DNA of 64,000 nucleotides. Origin: Proteobacteria bacterium UBA7415. Lineage in GTDB: Bacteria > Pseudomonadota > Gammaproteobacteria > Arenicellales > Arenicellaceae. Made by a program: the position numbers and the translations under genes. The notes under the pieces are model-generated. The model was not told where the DNA came from. It saw only the letters and a program-made list of their open reading frames with translations, and made no database searches. Each line of letters starts with the position of its first letter. Within the stretch, counting starts at the first letter, position 1. Below, one piece after another: positions 45,176-54,557 of the stretch. The stretch spans positions 131,608-195,607 of the forward strand of contig DKML01000005.1 in assembly GCA_002470515.1 (NCBI GenBank). Reading direction: 5' to 3'.

Positions 45176-45721
45176 TTAGAAATCATCAAATTCTTCCGAA
45201 GGGTAATATCGATCACGTCGAACTACTTTGGAGTCTAGTTTTCCTGAGAGCAAATCTTCTACATCGCGCTCCACAGCCTCGATAAAGCTCAACTGTTGAT
45301 TAACATCAACGGCGGTTCTTAAGGCGCTTCCCCAAGCGGCAACGTTAGCCGAGGTTATTTTTCGGTTTGGATCATCATGTGCCCACACTAACGATATTTT
45401 TCTGCCAAGCTCGTACATGCGCTCTCTGACTTCAGTTTGCTGGTCGGGCTGTTCCATGCTCATGGCCAACCTTTCGCTCATTTCAGTCCAGCCCAATGGG
45501 TAGATTATTGAGCCTTGATAAAAACGTTTAATCCAAAGCAGGTAGGTGTTAAGTTTTCTCTGAAGGTTTGGACTCTCAGCACCGATGTGCTGTATTCCGG
45601 CTTGCTTAAAATAAGTCCTAGAAGGAATGTCGTTTGGCCAAGCTTCTTCACTTGTTCGAGTTTGGCATGCGGTTAGCGCGGCAATGGCGATACTAAGGAT
45701 GATGAATCTAAGGAGTTGCAT
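45176..45721 (-). CDS. Unrecognised lipoprotein
   Basis: A 181-residue protein with a lipobox signal peptide (IAIAALTAC, Cys at 19) and a soluble, mostly helical body. The residue after Cys is Gln, not Asp, which favours outer-membrane sorting. Notable conserved-looking stretches are LLWIKRFYQGSIIYPLGWTE and SAVRxxD-type acidic helix near the end (FIEAVERDVEDLLSG). It precedes the barrel-like gene by 339 bp to its chosen start on the same strand, so the two may work together at the outer membrane. Function unknown. Confidence 0.7.
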   Translation of the reverse strand: MQLLRFIILSIAIAALTACQTRTSEEAWPNDIPSRTYFKQAGIQHIGAESPNLQRKLNTYLLWIKRFYQGSIIYPLGWTEMSERLAMSMEQPDQQTEVRERMYELGRKISLVWAHDDPNRKITSANVAAWGSALRTAVDVNQQLSFIEAVERDVEDLLSGKLDSKVVRRDRYYPSEEFDDF

Positions 45722-46197
45722 ATCTTTGGTTTACGTTAAGTCTTCGAATTGGCGTTGATGAATTAGGCTCTCACGACAGATTGCGTGATAACAGCGACAT
45801 GTTAACAATTGTGACAAGCTGGTGGACAGGTGTTAACTATTGCTCTCGTTTGTTGTTTAATAGACGGCTTAGTTTTGCTAGAAGCCGACTATACGAAAAT
45901 CTAGGGGTGTTCGCCATAGGCTCTCATTTAAATACTTGAATTCGCGCCAAATAGACATTGGTTGCAAGGATCTGTCGACAACGTTGGTTTGAGGGAAATA
46001 AGGTTCGATTTCAGCACCAAGGATTACAAGGATTAAAAGAAAGAGTTGTATTCAAATCTAAGGATCGTGTCTAGTTGCTTCGTGTCATTAGAGACAAATA
46101 AGGATAAATAAATAGATGAATGTGTTTTATTGGGTTCGTCTAGACTTAATTTATTATAAGAAAAGTATGATTTTCAGAAAAATAGCGAGATTTCAAA
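45722..46197. other. Gap between lipoprotein and TetR regulator genes
   Basis: These 476 bases separate two divergent genes and show no coding sequence. Two GTTAAC palindromes sit at 45800-45807 (TGTTAACA) and 45831-45838 (TGTTAACT), 31 bp apart and about 80-115 bp upstream of the lipoprotein start. Near 46019-46035 AAGGATTA is directly repeated. The TetR-family gene promoter must lie in the AT-rich last 100 bases. Confidence 0.5.
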
Positions 46198-46800
46198 ATG
46201 GATTTAAGAAAACGTCGTAGTCAAGAAAAGCTTCAATTGGCATTAGCCCAGCATTTAGAGGTTAAAACCATTGATGAGATTACTATTGGTGAACTCACTA
46301 AAACGGCGGGTGTTAGCCGGCAAACGTTCTACTCAAATTTTGAAAGTAAGCAGTCTATACTATTGAGCCGTATAGAGAGCTTATTTGACAAGAGCTGGAA
46401 GAAATTAGACTCGTTAATCCTAAGCAATGCTGTAGGTAGAGAAGAGTTTGTTGAATTTTGTGTAAAGAGTCTCTTAGAAGAATGTGATAAGGACCGAGCT
46501 TTGATGCGGGCTGCTTTTACAGGCCAAGCTGGAATTCAGGCTTTGTCGTTATTAAAGAGTTTTATCTCGCGCTTAATCGAAGAGCGTATTCTTTTTCAAT
46601 TCAATCATAATTTTGACGGCAAGCAACTCGACATAATTTCGGATTTTTACGCCGGAGGCATTATCGGAGTTGTGCAAGGGTGGCTGGTCAATGAAGAAGA
46701 TCAAGATATACACCAGGTGACACGTCAAATCGGACTCATTATTCCGCATGGTTTAGATGGTTTTGTAAAACAGATAGGGCCCGAGGTAAAGGCAGTTTAA
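46198..46800 (+). CDS. TetR/AcrR-family transcriptional regulator
   Basis: Transcription repressor of 200 residues. The N-terminal helix-turn-helix spans about residues 5-60 (ITIGELTKTAGVSRQTFYSNFESKQSIL), a clear TetR signature. The remaining helical domain would bind an inducer and dimerise; its last third (FYAGGIIGVVQGWLVNEE) matches a common TetR C-terminal pattern. It is divergent from the lipoprotein gene, 476 bp away, and stands alone before a phosphatase gene. Target genes are unknown; the divergent lipoprotein/barrel pair is a reasonable candidate. Confidence 0.88.
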   Translation: MDLRKRRSQEKLQLALAQHLEVKTIDEITIGELTKTAGVSRQTFYSNFESKQSILLSRIESLFDKSWKKLDSLILSNAVGREEFVEFCVKSLLEECDKDRALMRAAFTGQAGIQALSLLKSFISRLIEERILFQFNHNFDGKQLDIISDFYAGGIIGVVQGWLVNEEDQDIHQVTRQIGLIIPHGLDGFVKQIGPEVKAV

Positions 46801-46968
46801 GTTACCCTTGTTTGTAATCATCTAATTTGCTTCGATCCAAACAGTGAATCCTCATAGGCAACTATTCGGCGATCAGCCGGTTTAAGTAGTTAAACTCTTA
46901 GCCTTTATTCATCTCGTGCATCTGCAAGATTGTTTCCAAATTGAATCCAGCTCGCTATAGTGCGACAC

Positions 46969-47802
46969 ATGGTTCAAGAATTCGATACGAAGATGGATGA
47001 AATACTAAAGGTTGCGATAGATGCGGCACGCGCAGGTGGCGACATTATTAACGCTAATGCTACGCGTATTAGTTCTTTGAATATTGAGCAAAAGTCTCTC
47101 AATGACTTCGTTTCTGAGGTTGATCGACAGTCAGAGATAGCGGTTAAGGTGTTGATTCATAAAAGTTTTCCCGATCATGCCTTTATCGGCGAAGAGTATG
47201 GGGCAAGTGGTCGCGATGAGTCTGAATATACTTGGCATGTTGACCCATTGGATGGCACCACCAATTTCTTACGTTCTATCCCTCACTACTGTGTATCAAT
47301 CGGTGTATGTTATCTCGGTGTTCCCTATGTGGCAGTTGTGTTCGACCCCGTTAAGAAAGAATTGTATACGGCTATTAAGGGGCAGGGTGCCTATTTAAAT
47401 GACAAGCCGATCGCTGTTGCGCAACTCAGTAATCTAAATGGCGCGTTGCTTGCAACCGGGGTGCCCTTTAGCGGTGCTTATTTGGATAAGATAGATAGCT
47501 TTTTAGGCACAATGAACGGCGTGCTGCACGAAAATACCAGCGGCATTCGCCGATTAGGTTCTGCTGCTTTAGATTTAGCCTATGTGGCAGCGGGTCGGTA
47601 CGATGGTTATTGGGAAGCGGGTCTTAAGTCTTGGGATATTTGCGCAGGGCTGTTATTGGTCCAGGAAGCAGGGGGTATTACCAGTGATTTACTGGGCCAA
47701 CCAACAAGTTTATTTAGTGGCGACGTATTAGCAGCGAATCGGTACGTGCATGCAGCCATGTTGACTGTTAGTTCTGTACACTACCGTCCTGGCGGCACTT
47801 AG
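46969..47802 (+). CDS. suhB: SuhB-like inositol monophosphatase
   Basis: Magnesium-dependent inositol monophosphatase-family enzyme, 277 residues from ATG 46969; ATG 46993 matches the family N-terminus and is an equal candidate. Metal-binding motifs are IGEEYGA, WHVDPLDGTTNFLRSIPHY, and the second-half WEAGLKSWDICAGLLLVQEAGG. In enterics SuhB also supports rRNA transcription antitermination. No clear ribosome-binding site precedes either start. The neighbours (TetR gene and nitronate monooxygenase) give no further clue. Confidence 0.88.
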   Translation: MVQEFDTKMDEILKVAIDAARAGGDIINANATRISSLNIEQKSLNDFVSEVDRQSEIAVKVLIHKSFPDHAFIGEEYGASGRDESEYTWHVDPLDGTTNFLRSIPHYCVSIGVCYLGVPYVAVVFDPVKKELYTAIKGQGAYLNDKPIAVAQLSNLNGALLATGVPFSGAYLDKIDSFLGTMNGVLHENTSGIRRLGSAALDLAYVAAGRYDGYWEAGLKSWDICAGLLLVQEAGGITSDLLGQPTSLFSGDVLAANRYVHAAMLTVSSVHYRPGGT

Positions 47803-47930
47803 TCTTGGTATGGCTTTTCCACTGCTTGCCTTAGAATAGTAGTCGCTCGTAATATATGTAATTAAAGTCGCTTGAGACTTGTGCTCAAGTGATACAAAAA
47901 GTAGTAGCCAAATAATTAAGGAAAGAGAGT

Positions 47931-48893
47931 ATGAATGTATTAGAAGATCTTAAATCGTTGCGCTTGCCCGTTTTTGCGGCGCCGATGTTTATCATTTCCA
48001 CCCCTAAGATGGTCATTGCCCAATGCAAGGCTGGTATTGTAGGGTCGTTTCCTGCGCTCAATGCTCGAGGCGACGGTGTATTTGAAGCGTGGTTGATTGA
48101 GATTACTGAAGAGCTTGACCGATACAACCAAGCTAACCCAGATAATCCAGCGGCGCCGTTTGCGGTCAACCAGATCGTATTTAAAACGAATACGCGTTTG
48201 CATCAAGATATTGAACTTTGTGCTAAGTACAAGGTTCCTGTACAGATCACGTCGCTTGGCGCTGTGGCTGAAGTGAACGACGCTGCTCATTCATATGGGG
48301 GAATCGTATTTCATGACGTTATCAACCAAAAGTATGCTCACAAAGCAATCGAGAAAGGCGCTGATGGTTTAATTACGGTTGCGGCCGGCGCAGGTGGCCA
48401 TGCAGGACAACAAAGCCCCTTCGCACTCGTACAAGAAACACGCGAATGGTTTGATGGCCCGATTGCGCTTTCCGGTTGTATTGCGACAGGTAACTCGGTA
48501 CTTGCAGCGCAAGCGATGGGTGCCGATTTTGGTTACATCGGTTCAGCGTTTATTGCTACCGAAGAAGCCAATGCCGATCAAGCGTATAAACAAATGGTTG
48601 TGGACAGTGACGCAGACGACATTGTTTACTCGGATTACTTCAGCGGCGTACATGGCAACTATCTAAAGCCAAGTATCGAAAAAGCTGGATTAGACCCAAG
48701 TGCTTTGCCCGATGCAGACCCAAGCAATATGTTGGATTTCGCCGAAGATAAGCCAGACGCCAAAGCGTGGAAAGACATTTGGGGTTGTGGACAAGGCATT
48801 GGTGCAGTTGACGAAATAACCACGGTGCAAGCAAGGGTTGACCAAATGGTTGCAGAGTATCAAGCTGCACGCCAAAAGCTTGGCTTGTCTTAA
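47931..48893 (+). CDS. Nitronate monooxygenase
   Basis: FMN-dependent enzyme of the nitronate monooxygenase (formerly 2-nitropropane dioxygenase) family, 320 residues. Markers: LPVFAAPMFIISTPKMVIAQ, GIVGSFPALNAR, the catalytic-type AAGAGGHAGQQSPFALVQ, and GPIALSGCIATGNSVLAAQAMGAD, then YIGSAFIATEEA. It lies upstream of glnK, separated by 119 bp including an inverted repeat. GGAAAGAGAG before the ATG is a strong ribosome-binding site. It probably detoxifies nitronates; physiological substrate is not known. Confidence 0.9.
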   Translation: MNVLEDLKSLRLPVFAAPMFIISTPKMVIAQCKAGIVGSFPALNARGDGVFEAWLIEITEELDRYNQANPDNPAAPFAVNQIVFKTNTRLHQDIELCAKYKVPVQITSLGAVAEVNDAAHSYGGIVFHDVINQKYAHKAIEKGADGLITVAAGAGGHAGQQSPFALVQETREWFDGPIALSGCIATGNSVLAAQAMGADFGYIGSAFIATEEANADQAYKQMVVDSDADDIVYSDYFSGVHGNYLKPSIEKAGLDPSALPDADPSNMLDFAEDKPDAKAWKDIWGCGQGIGAVDEITTVQARVDQMVAEYQAARQKLGLS

Positions 48894-48950
48894 GTTTATA
48901 ATTGTTTTAATAAAACCGGTTTACCTGCTTTCTGAACCAAGTAAAATACG

Positions 48951-48986
48951 ACAACTCCAAATAATTTAAGCCGTTTTTGGAGTTGT
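48951..48986. repeat. Inverted repeat between nitronate monooxygenase and glnK
   Basis: Perfect 11-base arms (ACAACTCCAAA, 48951-48961; TTTGGAGTTGT, 48976-48986) flank a 14-nt loop, 27 bp before the glnK ATG. No T-run of useful length follows (TTAAATC), so it is a weak terminator at best; an operator for glnK or a leader hairpin is possible. Confidence 0.55.
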
Positions 48987-49003
48987 TTAAATCAACATAT
49001 TAG

Positions 49004-49351
<348 letters not shown>

Positions 49352-49444
49352 CGGCGAGTTAGCTCCGATATTCCGTTTCCTTGTGCTAACGGAGCCACTC
49401 ACATCAATACAGATATTTCACTCCACGAAATTGTCCGGGGCACC

Positions 49445-50722
49445 ATGGCTTTTGTTTATAAACTTACACTTGCATTACTTATAGCAGCGCTGCCTAACGT
49501 GGCTTTTGCCGACACATTAAATGCCGCGGATACCGCGTGGATGATGACTGCTTCGGCACTCGTATTATTCATGTTGCTCCCAGGCTTGTCGCTTTTTTAT
49601 GCAGGCCTTGTAGGTTCGAAGAATGTGCTGTCAGTGCTGATGCAGTGCTTCACCATTGCTTGTGTAATGTCTCTCTTGTGGTTTGCAGTGGGTTATAGCT
49701 TAGCCTTTAGCGGTGAAGGCTGGTTTATAGGCAATCTTGATAAAGCCTTTATGCGCGGTGTTACTGTTGATTCGCTTACTGGCACTATCCCAGAATCAGT
49801 ATTTATCGTCTTTCAGATGACTTTCATCATGATTACTCCCGCGCTATTCGTTGGCGGATTTGCTGAACGAATGAACTTTGGCGCAATGGTGCTTTTTTCT
49901 ATTTTGTGGTCACTGCTCGTCTATATACCTATTTGTCATTGGGTGTGGGGGGGTGGATGGTTGGCCGAACGCGGGTTATTGGATTTCGCTGGCGGTACTG
50001 TCGTACACGTAACGGCCGGCGTAACGGCGATAGTTGCTGCCGTTGTGTTGGGTAATAGAAGAGGTTTTCCCAAGAAACCTATGCCGCCACATAGCCTACC
50101 GTTAACGGTGGCAGGTGCAGGCATGTTGTGGTTTGGCTGGTTTGGCTTTAACGGCGGTTCTCAGTTAGCTGCTGATGGTGGTGCGGGTATGGCCATATTA
50201 GTCACACACCTAAGTGCAGCGGCTGGATCGGTAGCATGGATGATTATTGAGTGGGTGCGTTTTCGTAGACCAAGTGTGTTGGGCATAGTGACTGGAATGG
50301 TGGCTGGCTTAGGTACCATTACCCCAGCATCTGGCTATGTTGGACCAATGGGAGGCATTCTTATAGGCCTAACTGGCGGTACGGTTTGTTATTTTGCAAC
50401 ACAATTTATCAAGTCAAAATTGAAGATTGATGATTCATTAGACGTGTTTCCAGTCCATGGTGTTGGTGGAGCATTAGGTACGCTATTGGCTGCGGTATTT
50501 ATTTCTACGCAGTTTCAAGGTGCTGGCTATGCCGAAGGTATGACTATGGCGAGCCAATTGAATGTTCAGCTCTTGGGTGTGTTGGCAACGGCGGCGTATA
50601 CCGGTGTTGTTAGTTACATCTTGCTTAAGTTAATTGCAATGATTACGCCGTTACGTGCAGACCCGGAAACTGAACAGATTGGTCTTGATCAGATTCATCA
50701 CGGTGAAGCTGGCTATAATTAG
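49445..50722 (+). CDS. amtB: AmtB ammonium transporter
   Basis: Ammonium channel of 425 residues with an N-terminal signal peptide (LLIAALPNVAFA) and eleven hydrophobic segments. Family markers include LSLFYAGLVGSKNVLSVLMQ, FQMTFIMITPALFVGGFAER, the pore-region VHVTAGVTAIVAA, GWFGFNGGSQLAADGGAG, and VFPVHGVGGALGTLLAA with a pore His. glnK precedes it, and its product would plug this channel when nitrogen is ample. Confidence 0.96.
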   Translation: MAFVYKLTLALLIAALPNVAFADTLNAADTAWMMTASALVLFMLLPGLSLFYAGLVGSKNVLSVLMQCFTIACVMSLLWFAVGYSLAFSGEGWFIGNLDKAFMRGVTVDSLTGTIPESVFIVFQMTFIMITPALFVGGFAERMNFGAMVLFSILWSLLVYIPICHWVWGGGWLAERGLLDFAGGTVVHVTAGVTAIVAAVVLGNRRGFPKKPMPPHSLPLTVAGAGMLWFGWFGFNGGSQLAADGGAGMAILVTHLSAAAGSVAWMIIEWVRFRRPSVLGIVTGMVAGLGTITPASGYVGPMGGILIGLTGGTVCYFATQFIKSKLKIDDSLDVFPVHGVGGALGTLLAAVFISTQFQGAGYAEGMTMASQLNVQLLGVLATAAYTGVVSYILLKLIAMITPLRADPETEQIGLDQIHHGEAGYN

Positions 50723-50816
50723 CTTTTCATTGAATGTAATTACAACGCGAGCGTCTAACAGTTATCAGCCTAATAGCTAGAGTTAAGCGTCTCGCCAGTT
50801 CAGATCTAAATTAATC

Positions 50817-51659
50817 ATGAAGATGATATTAACTAAACATGTAATTACAGTTGGTCTTGCCGTTTCGATAATGGGTGCGGGCTCTGTGTGCACTGTTCAG
50901 GCTCAAGCCCAATTAGATAGCTCAAGTGTTCATGAATCGAATTACAAAGCGGGTATGGCCGCTTATATGGCAAGCGATTATGAGCGCGCTCAAAAGCAAT
51001 GGATTGATGCCGCACGAGACAATCATGGCCGCGCTATGTTCAATTTAGGTTTGTTGCACGAGCAAGGCAAGATACCCAAGGCTAGCCTTGAAAAAGCTTT
51101 TAATTGGTATCGTTTAGCCGGCCGTAATGGCTACGCACCCGCTAATTATCATTTGGGCTCACGCTTGTTGGAGCGAAGTCCAAATGATCAAGCGGGCTTA
51201 GAGTTGTTGAATATAGCAGCCGACCAAGGGTATGCACCCGCGCTACAGCGTCTTGCCCGTAAGGGCTTCGCGAAGCATTCAAACAGTTCAATTCAAGCTA
51301 GCACGACAACGCAATCAAGCATCGCAAAGCAAGCTAACAACGCGAAGCCACCTGTAATGAAGCGTAAGTCTTACCACGACAGTTCTTGGATCGAGTCACG
51401 CGACAGTTCATCCTGGACAATACAGTTACTGGCGTTTGCCGAAGCCTCAAAAGTGCGAGACTTTATCGACCAACATCAATTGAACGATGCCGCCGCGTAT
51501 TATTTAGACACCACCAGTTCGCCTCAGCTGTATAAGTTGGTTCTGGGTGTTTATACCGACAAAAACAAAGCAGGACTCGCGTTAAAGTCCTTACCACCCG
51601 AACTCATGGCGTATGGCCCGTGGTTGCGCTCGATCGCCAGTGTGCAAGCGGTTCTATAG
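50817..51659 (+). CDS. Sel1-repeat and SPOR-domain exported protein
   Basis: Predicted periplasmic protein of 280 residues. A signal peptide covers about residues 1-32 (VITVGLAVSIMGAGSVCTVQAQA). Two or three Sel1-like helical repeats follow (AMFNLGLLHEQGKIP, ANYHLGSRLLE, ALQRLARKG), then a Gln/Asn/Ser linker and a C-terminal SPOR domain (about 200-280, SWTIQLLAFAEASKVRDFI, YKLVLGVYTDKNKAG). SPOR domains bind denuded septal peptidoglycan, so a cell-division or envelope role is likely. It stands between amtB and prfB with no obvious operon link. Confidence 0.8.
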   Translation: MKMILTKHVITVGLAVSIMGAGSVCTVQAQAQLDSSSVHESNYKAGMAAYMASDYERAQKQWIDAARDNHGRAMFNLGLLHEQGKIPKASLEKAFNWYRLAGRNGYAPANYHLGSRLLERSPNDQAGLELLNIAADQGYAPALQRLARKGFAKHSNSSIQASTTTQSSIAKQANNAKPPVMKRKSYHDSSWIESRDSSSWTIQLLAFAEASKVRDFIDQHQLNDAAAYYLDTTSSPQLYKLVLGVYTDKNKAGLALKSLPPELMAYGPWLRSIASVQAVL

Positions 51660-51822
51660 ATAGCAACACTAAGCTTGGGCAGGGCATTAAGAAGACTTTA
51701 TGGAGCTGTTATTTATACTTTGAGTGCGGTATTGTTCGACCGCGATTCTTAGACACTGATTCGCGCATCGACTTATGCAGAGGTCTCAATATAAAACTTC
51801 TATTTTGATAGGCTAAAAGGCT

Positions 51823-52918
51823 ATGGAACTCAACCCATTATTCGAACGATGTAAAGACTTACTGCAGCGAGGAGATTCGCTCAGGGGGTATCTTTGACTT
51901 CGATTCTAAAGCCGAGCGACTAGAAGAAATTCTTGGGCTGTTAGAAGACCCTAAAATCTGGGACCAGCCAGATGAAGCCCAGCAGTTGGGCCGCGAGAGG
52001 GCAAAATTAGACTCATTGGTAGGGACACTCGAAAAACTGAGGTCTGTTGTGACTGACAGTCAAGAAATGTTGGAGCTTGCCTTAGCCGAAGAAGATCAGA
52101 GTCTTGCCGATGAAGTTGTTAAAGACTTAGATGAGATCGAAACTGAACTCGCGAAACTTGAGTTTCAGCGAATGTTCTCGGGTGATATGGACGAGAACAA
52201 TGCGTTTATTGATATACAAGCGGGTTCAGGCGGAACCGAAGCGCAAGACTGGGCCAATATGATGCTGAGAATGTATTTACGTTGGGCAGAATCCGAAAGT
52301 TTTAAGGCCGAGATTATTGAACTCAGCGAAGGTGACGTGGCGGGTATAAAGAGTGCCACTGTCAAAATAGTCGGCGATTACGCATTCGGTTTTTTACGCA
52401 CCGAGACGGGAGTGCATCGATTAGTTAGGAAGTCGCCGTTTGACTCTGGAAACCGACGTCACACCTCGTTTGCCTCGGTATTTGCCTATCCAGAAATTGA
52501 CGATAACGTTGATATCGAAATTAATCCTGCAGATTTACGCACCGATACCTATCGTGCCAGTGGTGCGGGTGGTCAGCACGTTAACAAGACCGATTCGGCG
52601 GTGCGAATCACACATGGTCCTACGGGAATAGTCGTACAATGCCAAAGTGACCGCTCCCAGCACCGTAATAGGGACGCAGCCATGAGTATGCTCAAAGCCC
52701 GCTTATATGAGCATGAGATGCAGCAACGACGTTCGGAACAGCAGGCCGTTGAAGAAGAAAAGTCTGATATCGGTTGGGGCTCTCAAATTCGCTCTTACGT
52801 ATTGGATCAATCTCGTATAAAAGATCTGCGTACAGGCGTTGAGACTGGCAACACCCAAGCCGTACTAGATGGAAGCCTCAACCAGTTTATTGAGGCGAGC
52901 CTCAAGCAAGGTTTATAA
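51823..52918 (+). CDS. prfB: Peptide chain release factor 2, with programmed +1 frameshift
   Basis: Release factor for UGA and UAA stops. Translation starts at ATG 51823 and reaches TGA at 51895-51897 after 24 sense codons; a +1 shift at CTT-TGA continues in frame from GAC 51896. The joined product is 364 residues, the usual RF2 length. Stop recognition is by SPF ([14 protein letters not shown]), and peptide release by GGQ ([16 protein letters not shown]). lysS follows 101 bp downstream, the standard pair. An annotation that ignores the shift would call only 51986-52918 and lose the N-terminus. Confidence 0.97.
51883..51898 (+). promoter_or_regulatory. prfB autoregulatory frameshift site
   Basis: AGGGGG (51883-51888), TAT, CTT and TGAC reproduce the known RF2 frameshift signal base for base: an internal Shine-Dalgarno-like element three bases ahead of the slippery CTT, then an in-frame TGA stop. 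When RF2 is scarce the stop is slow, the ribosome slips +1, and more RF2 is made. Confidence 0.97.
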
Positions 52919-53019
52919 AAAATTGATCGTCAAACTAATGTGTCACGAGAATGACTCTGACATTGATTTGGTTATCTGAATGAGACAACAAAATTTACGA
53001 TTATTGGTAGTAAAGACCC

Positions 53020-54510
53020 ATGAGTGAAGAAAACGATTTGATTAAACAACGCCGCGACAAACTCCAATTGTGGAGGGACGAATCGCAAGCGTATCCAAAC
53101 ACCTTTCGTCCAGAGAACTTGGCTGCGGATATCGAAGCGCAATTTGGTGAGTTAGACAAAGAAACGCTGGAGGCGGCTGAAGTAGACGTTGTTGTGGCTG
53201 GCCGCATGATGACTCGGCGCATTATGGGTAAGGCGAGCTTTGCGCACATCAAAGACAGCAGTGGCTTATTGCAAATCTATCTGCAACGCGACTCGTTACC
53301 TGAAGGCTTCTATAATGAAATATTCAAGAAGTGGGATATCGGCGATATCGTTGGGGTTAAAGGCACTCTGTTCAAAACCAATAAGGGCGAACTATCAGTT
53401 AAAGTTAGCCATATTGAATTGCTGGTTAAATCGCTACGCCCACTGCCTGAAAAATTTCATGGCTTAGCGGATAAAGAAACGGCGTACCGCCAACGTTACG
53501 TTGATCTCATCATGAATGAGGAAAGCCGCAATGTGTTCAAAACTCGTTTTAAAATCATTTCGTTGATTCGTGAGTTCTTGATCGAAAGAGATTTTCTTGA
53601 GGTCGAAACCCCGATGATGCAGGTTATTCCTGGCGGTGCGGTCGCAAGGCCCTTCGTGACACACCACAACGCGTTGGATATGGATCTTTATTTGCGTATC
53701 GCGCCAGAGCTCTATTTAAAACGCTTAGTAGTTGGTGGTTTGGAACGCGTGTTTGAGATTAATCGTAACTTTCGTAACGAAGGGCTGAGCACAAGACACA
53801 ATCCCGAATTCACAATGTTGGAATTTTACCAAGCCTATGCAGACTATAAGGACTTGATGGATACTACCGAGGCTATGTTCAAAGCGGTTGTGGCAGGCAT
53901 AAGCGATGTCGATGTTATTACATACCAAGAGCAAGATATTGATTTTTCGAAACCGTTTGAACGAATCACTGTTGCCGATTCTATTTTGCAGTACAACCCG
54001 CAAATATCAGCGGCAGATCTGGAAGACATCGACGCGTTACGAGCCCATGCTAAAGAGCTAAAAGTGTTGGTAAAAGATTCGTACGGACGCGGTAAGTTGC
54101 AGATCGAAATATTTGAGGCCACGGTTGAAGAAAAGTTGCTTAATCCAACTTTTATTACCGGCTATCCTGTTGAAGTGTCTCCATTGTCGCGACGTAACGA
54201 TCAGGATGACTTTGTAACAGATCGATTTGAGTTGTTTATTGCGGGCCGTGAAATTGCTAACGGCTTCTCAGAGTTGAACGACCCAGAAGATCAAGCCGAA
54301 CGTTTCGCGCATCAGGTAACAGAAAAAGACTCGGGCGATGCAGAAGCTATGCACTACGACGCTGATTACATTCGTGCATTGGAATATGGCATGCCTCCCA
54401 CAGCAGGAGAGGGCATAGGCATTGACCGCATGGTGATGTTATTGACGGACTCGGCATCGATTCGCGATGTGTTGTTGTTTCCGCACATGCGTCCTGAAGC
54501 GGATAATTAG
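53020..54510 (+). CDS. lysS: Lysyl-tRNA synthetase, class II
   Basis: Charges tRNA-Lys. The 496-residue class II enzyme has an N-terminal OB-type anticodon-binding domain (about residues 55-150, [21 protein letters not shown]) and the catalytic core: motif 2 [20 protein letters not shown] and motif 3 [20 protein letters not shown], with [12 protein letters not shown]. Length is close to E. coli LysS. It is downstream of prfB as in many bacteria and upstream of lolC by 47 bp. Confidence 0.96.
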   Translation: MSEENDLIKQRRDKLQLWRDESQAYPNTFRPENLAADIEAQFGELDKETLEAAEVDVVVAGRMMTRRIMGKASFAHIKDSSGLLQIYLQRDSLPEGFYNEIFKKWDIGDIVGVKGTLFKTNKGELSVKVSHIELLVKSLRPLPEKFHGLADKETAYRQRYVDLIMNEESRNVFKTRFKIISLIREFLIERDFLEVETPMMQVIPGGAVARPFVTHHNALDMDLYLRIAPELYLKRLVVGGLERVFEINRNFRNEGLSTRHNPEFTMLEFYQAYADYKDLMDTTEAMFKAVVAGISDVDVITYQEQDIDFSKPFERITVADSILQYNPQISAADLEDIDALRAHAKELKVLVKDSYGRGKLQIEIFEATVEEKLLNPTFITGYPVEVSPLSRRNDQDDFVTDRFELFIAGREIANGFSELNDPEDQAERFAHQVTEKDSGDAEAMHYDADYIRALEYGMPPTAGEGIGIDRMVMLLTDSASIRDVLLFPHMRPEADN

Positions 54511-54557
54511 TCTGGCGTACATGACTCAAACCACCGTTAATTCAAGTATAGGCTGAC

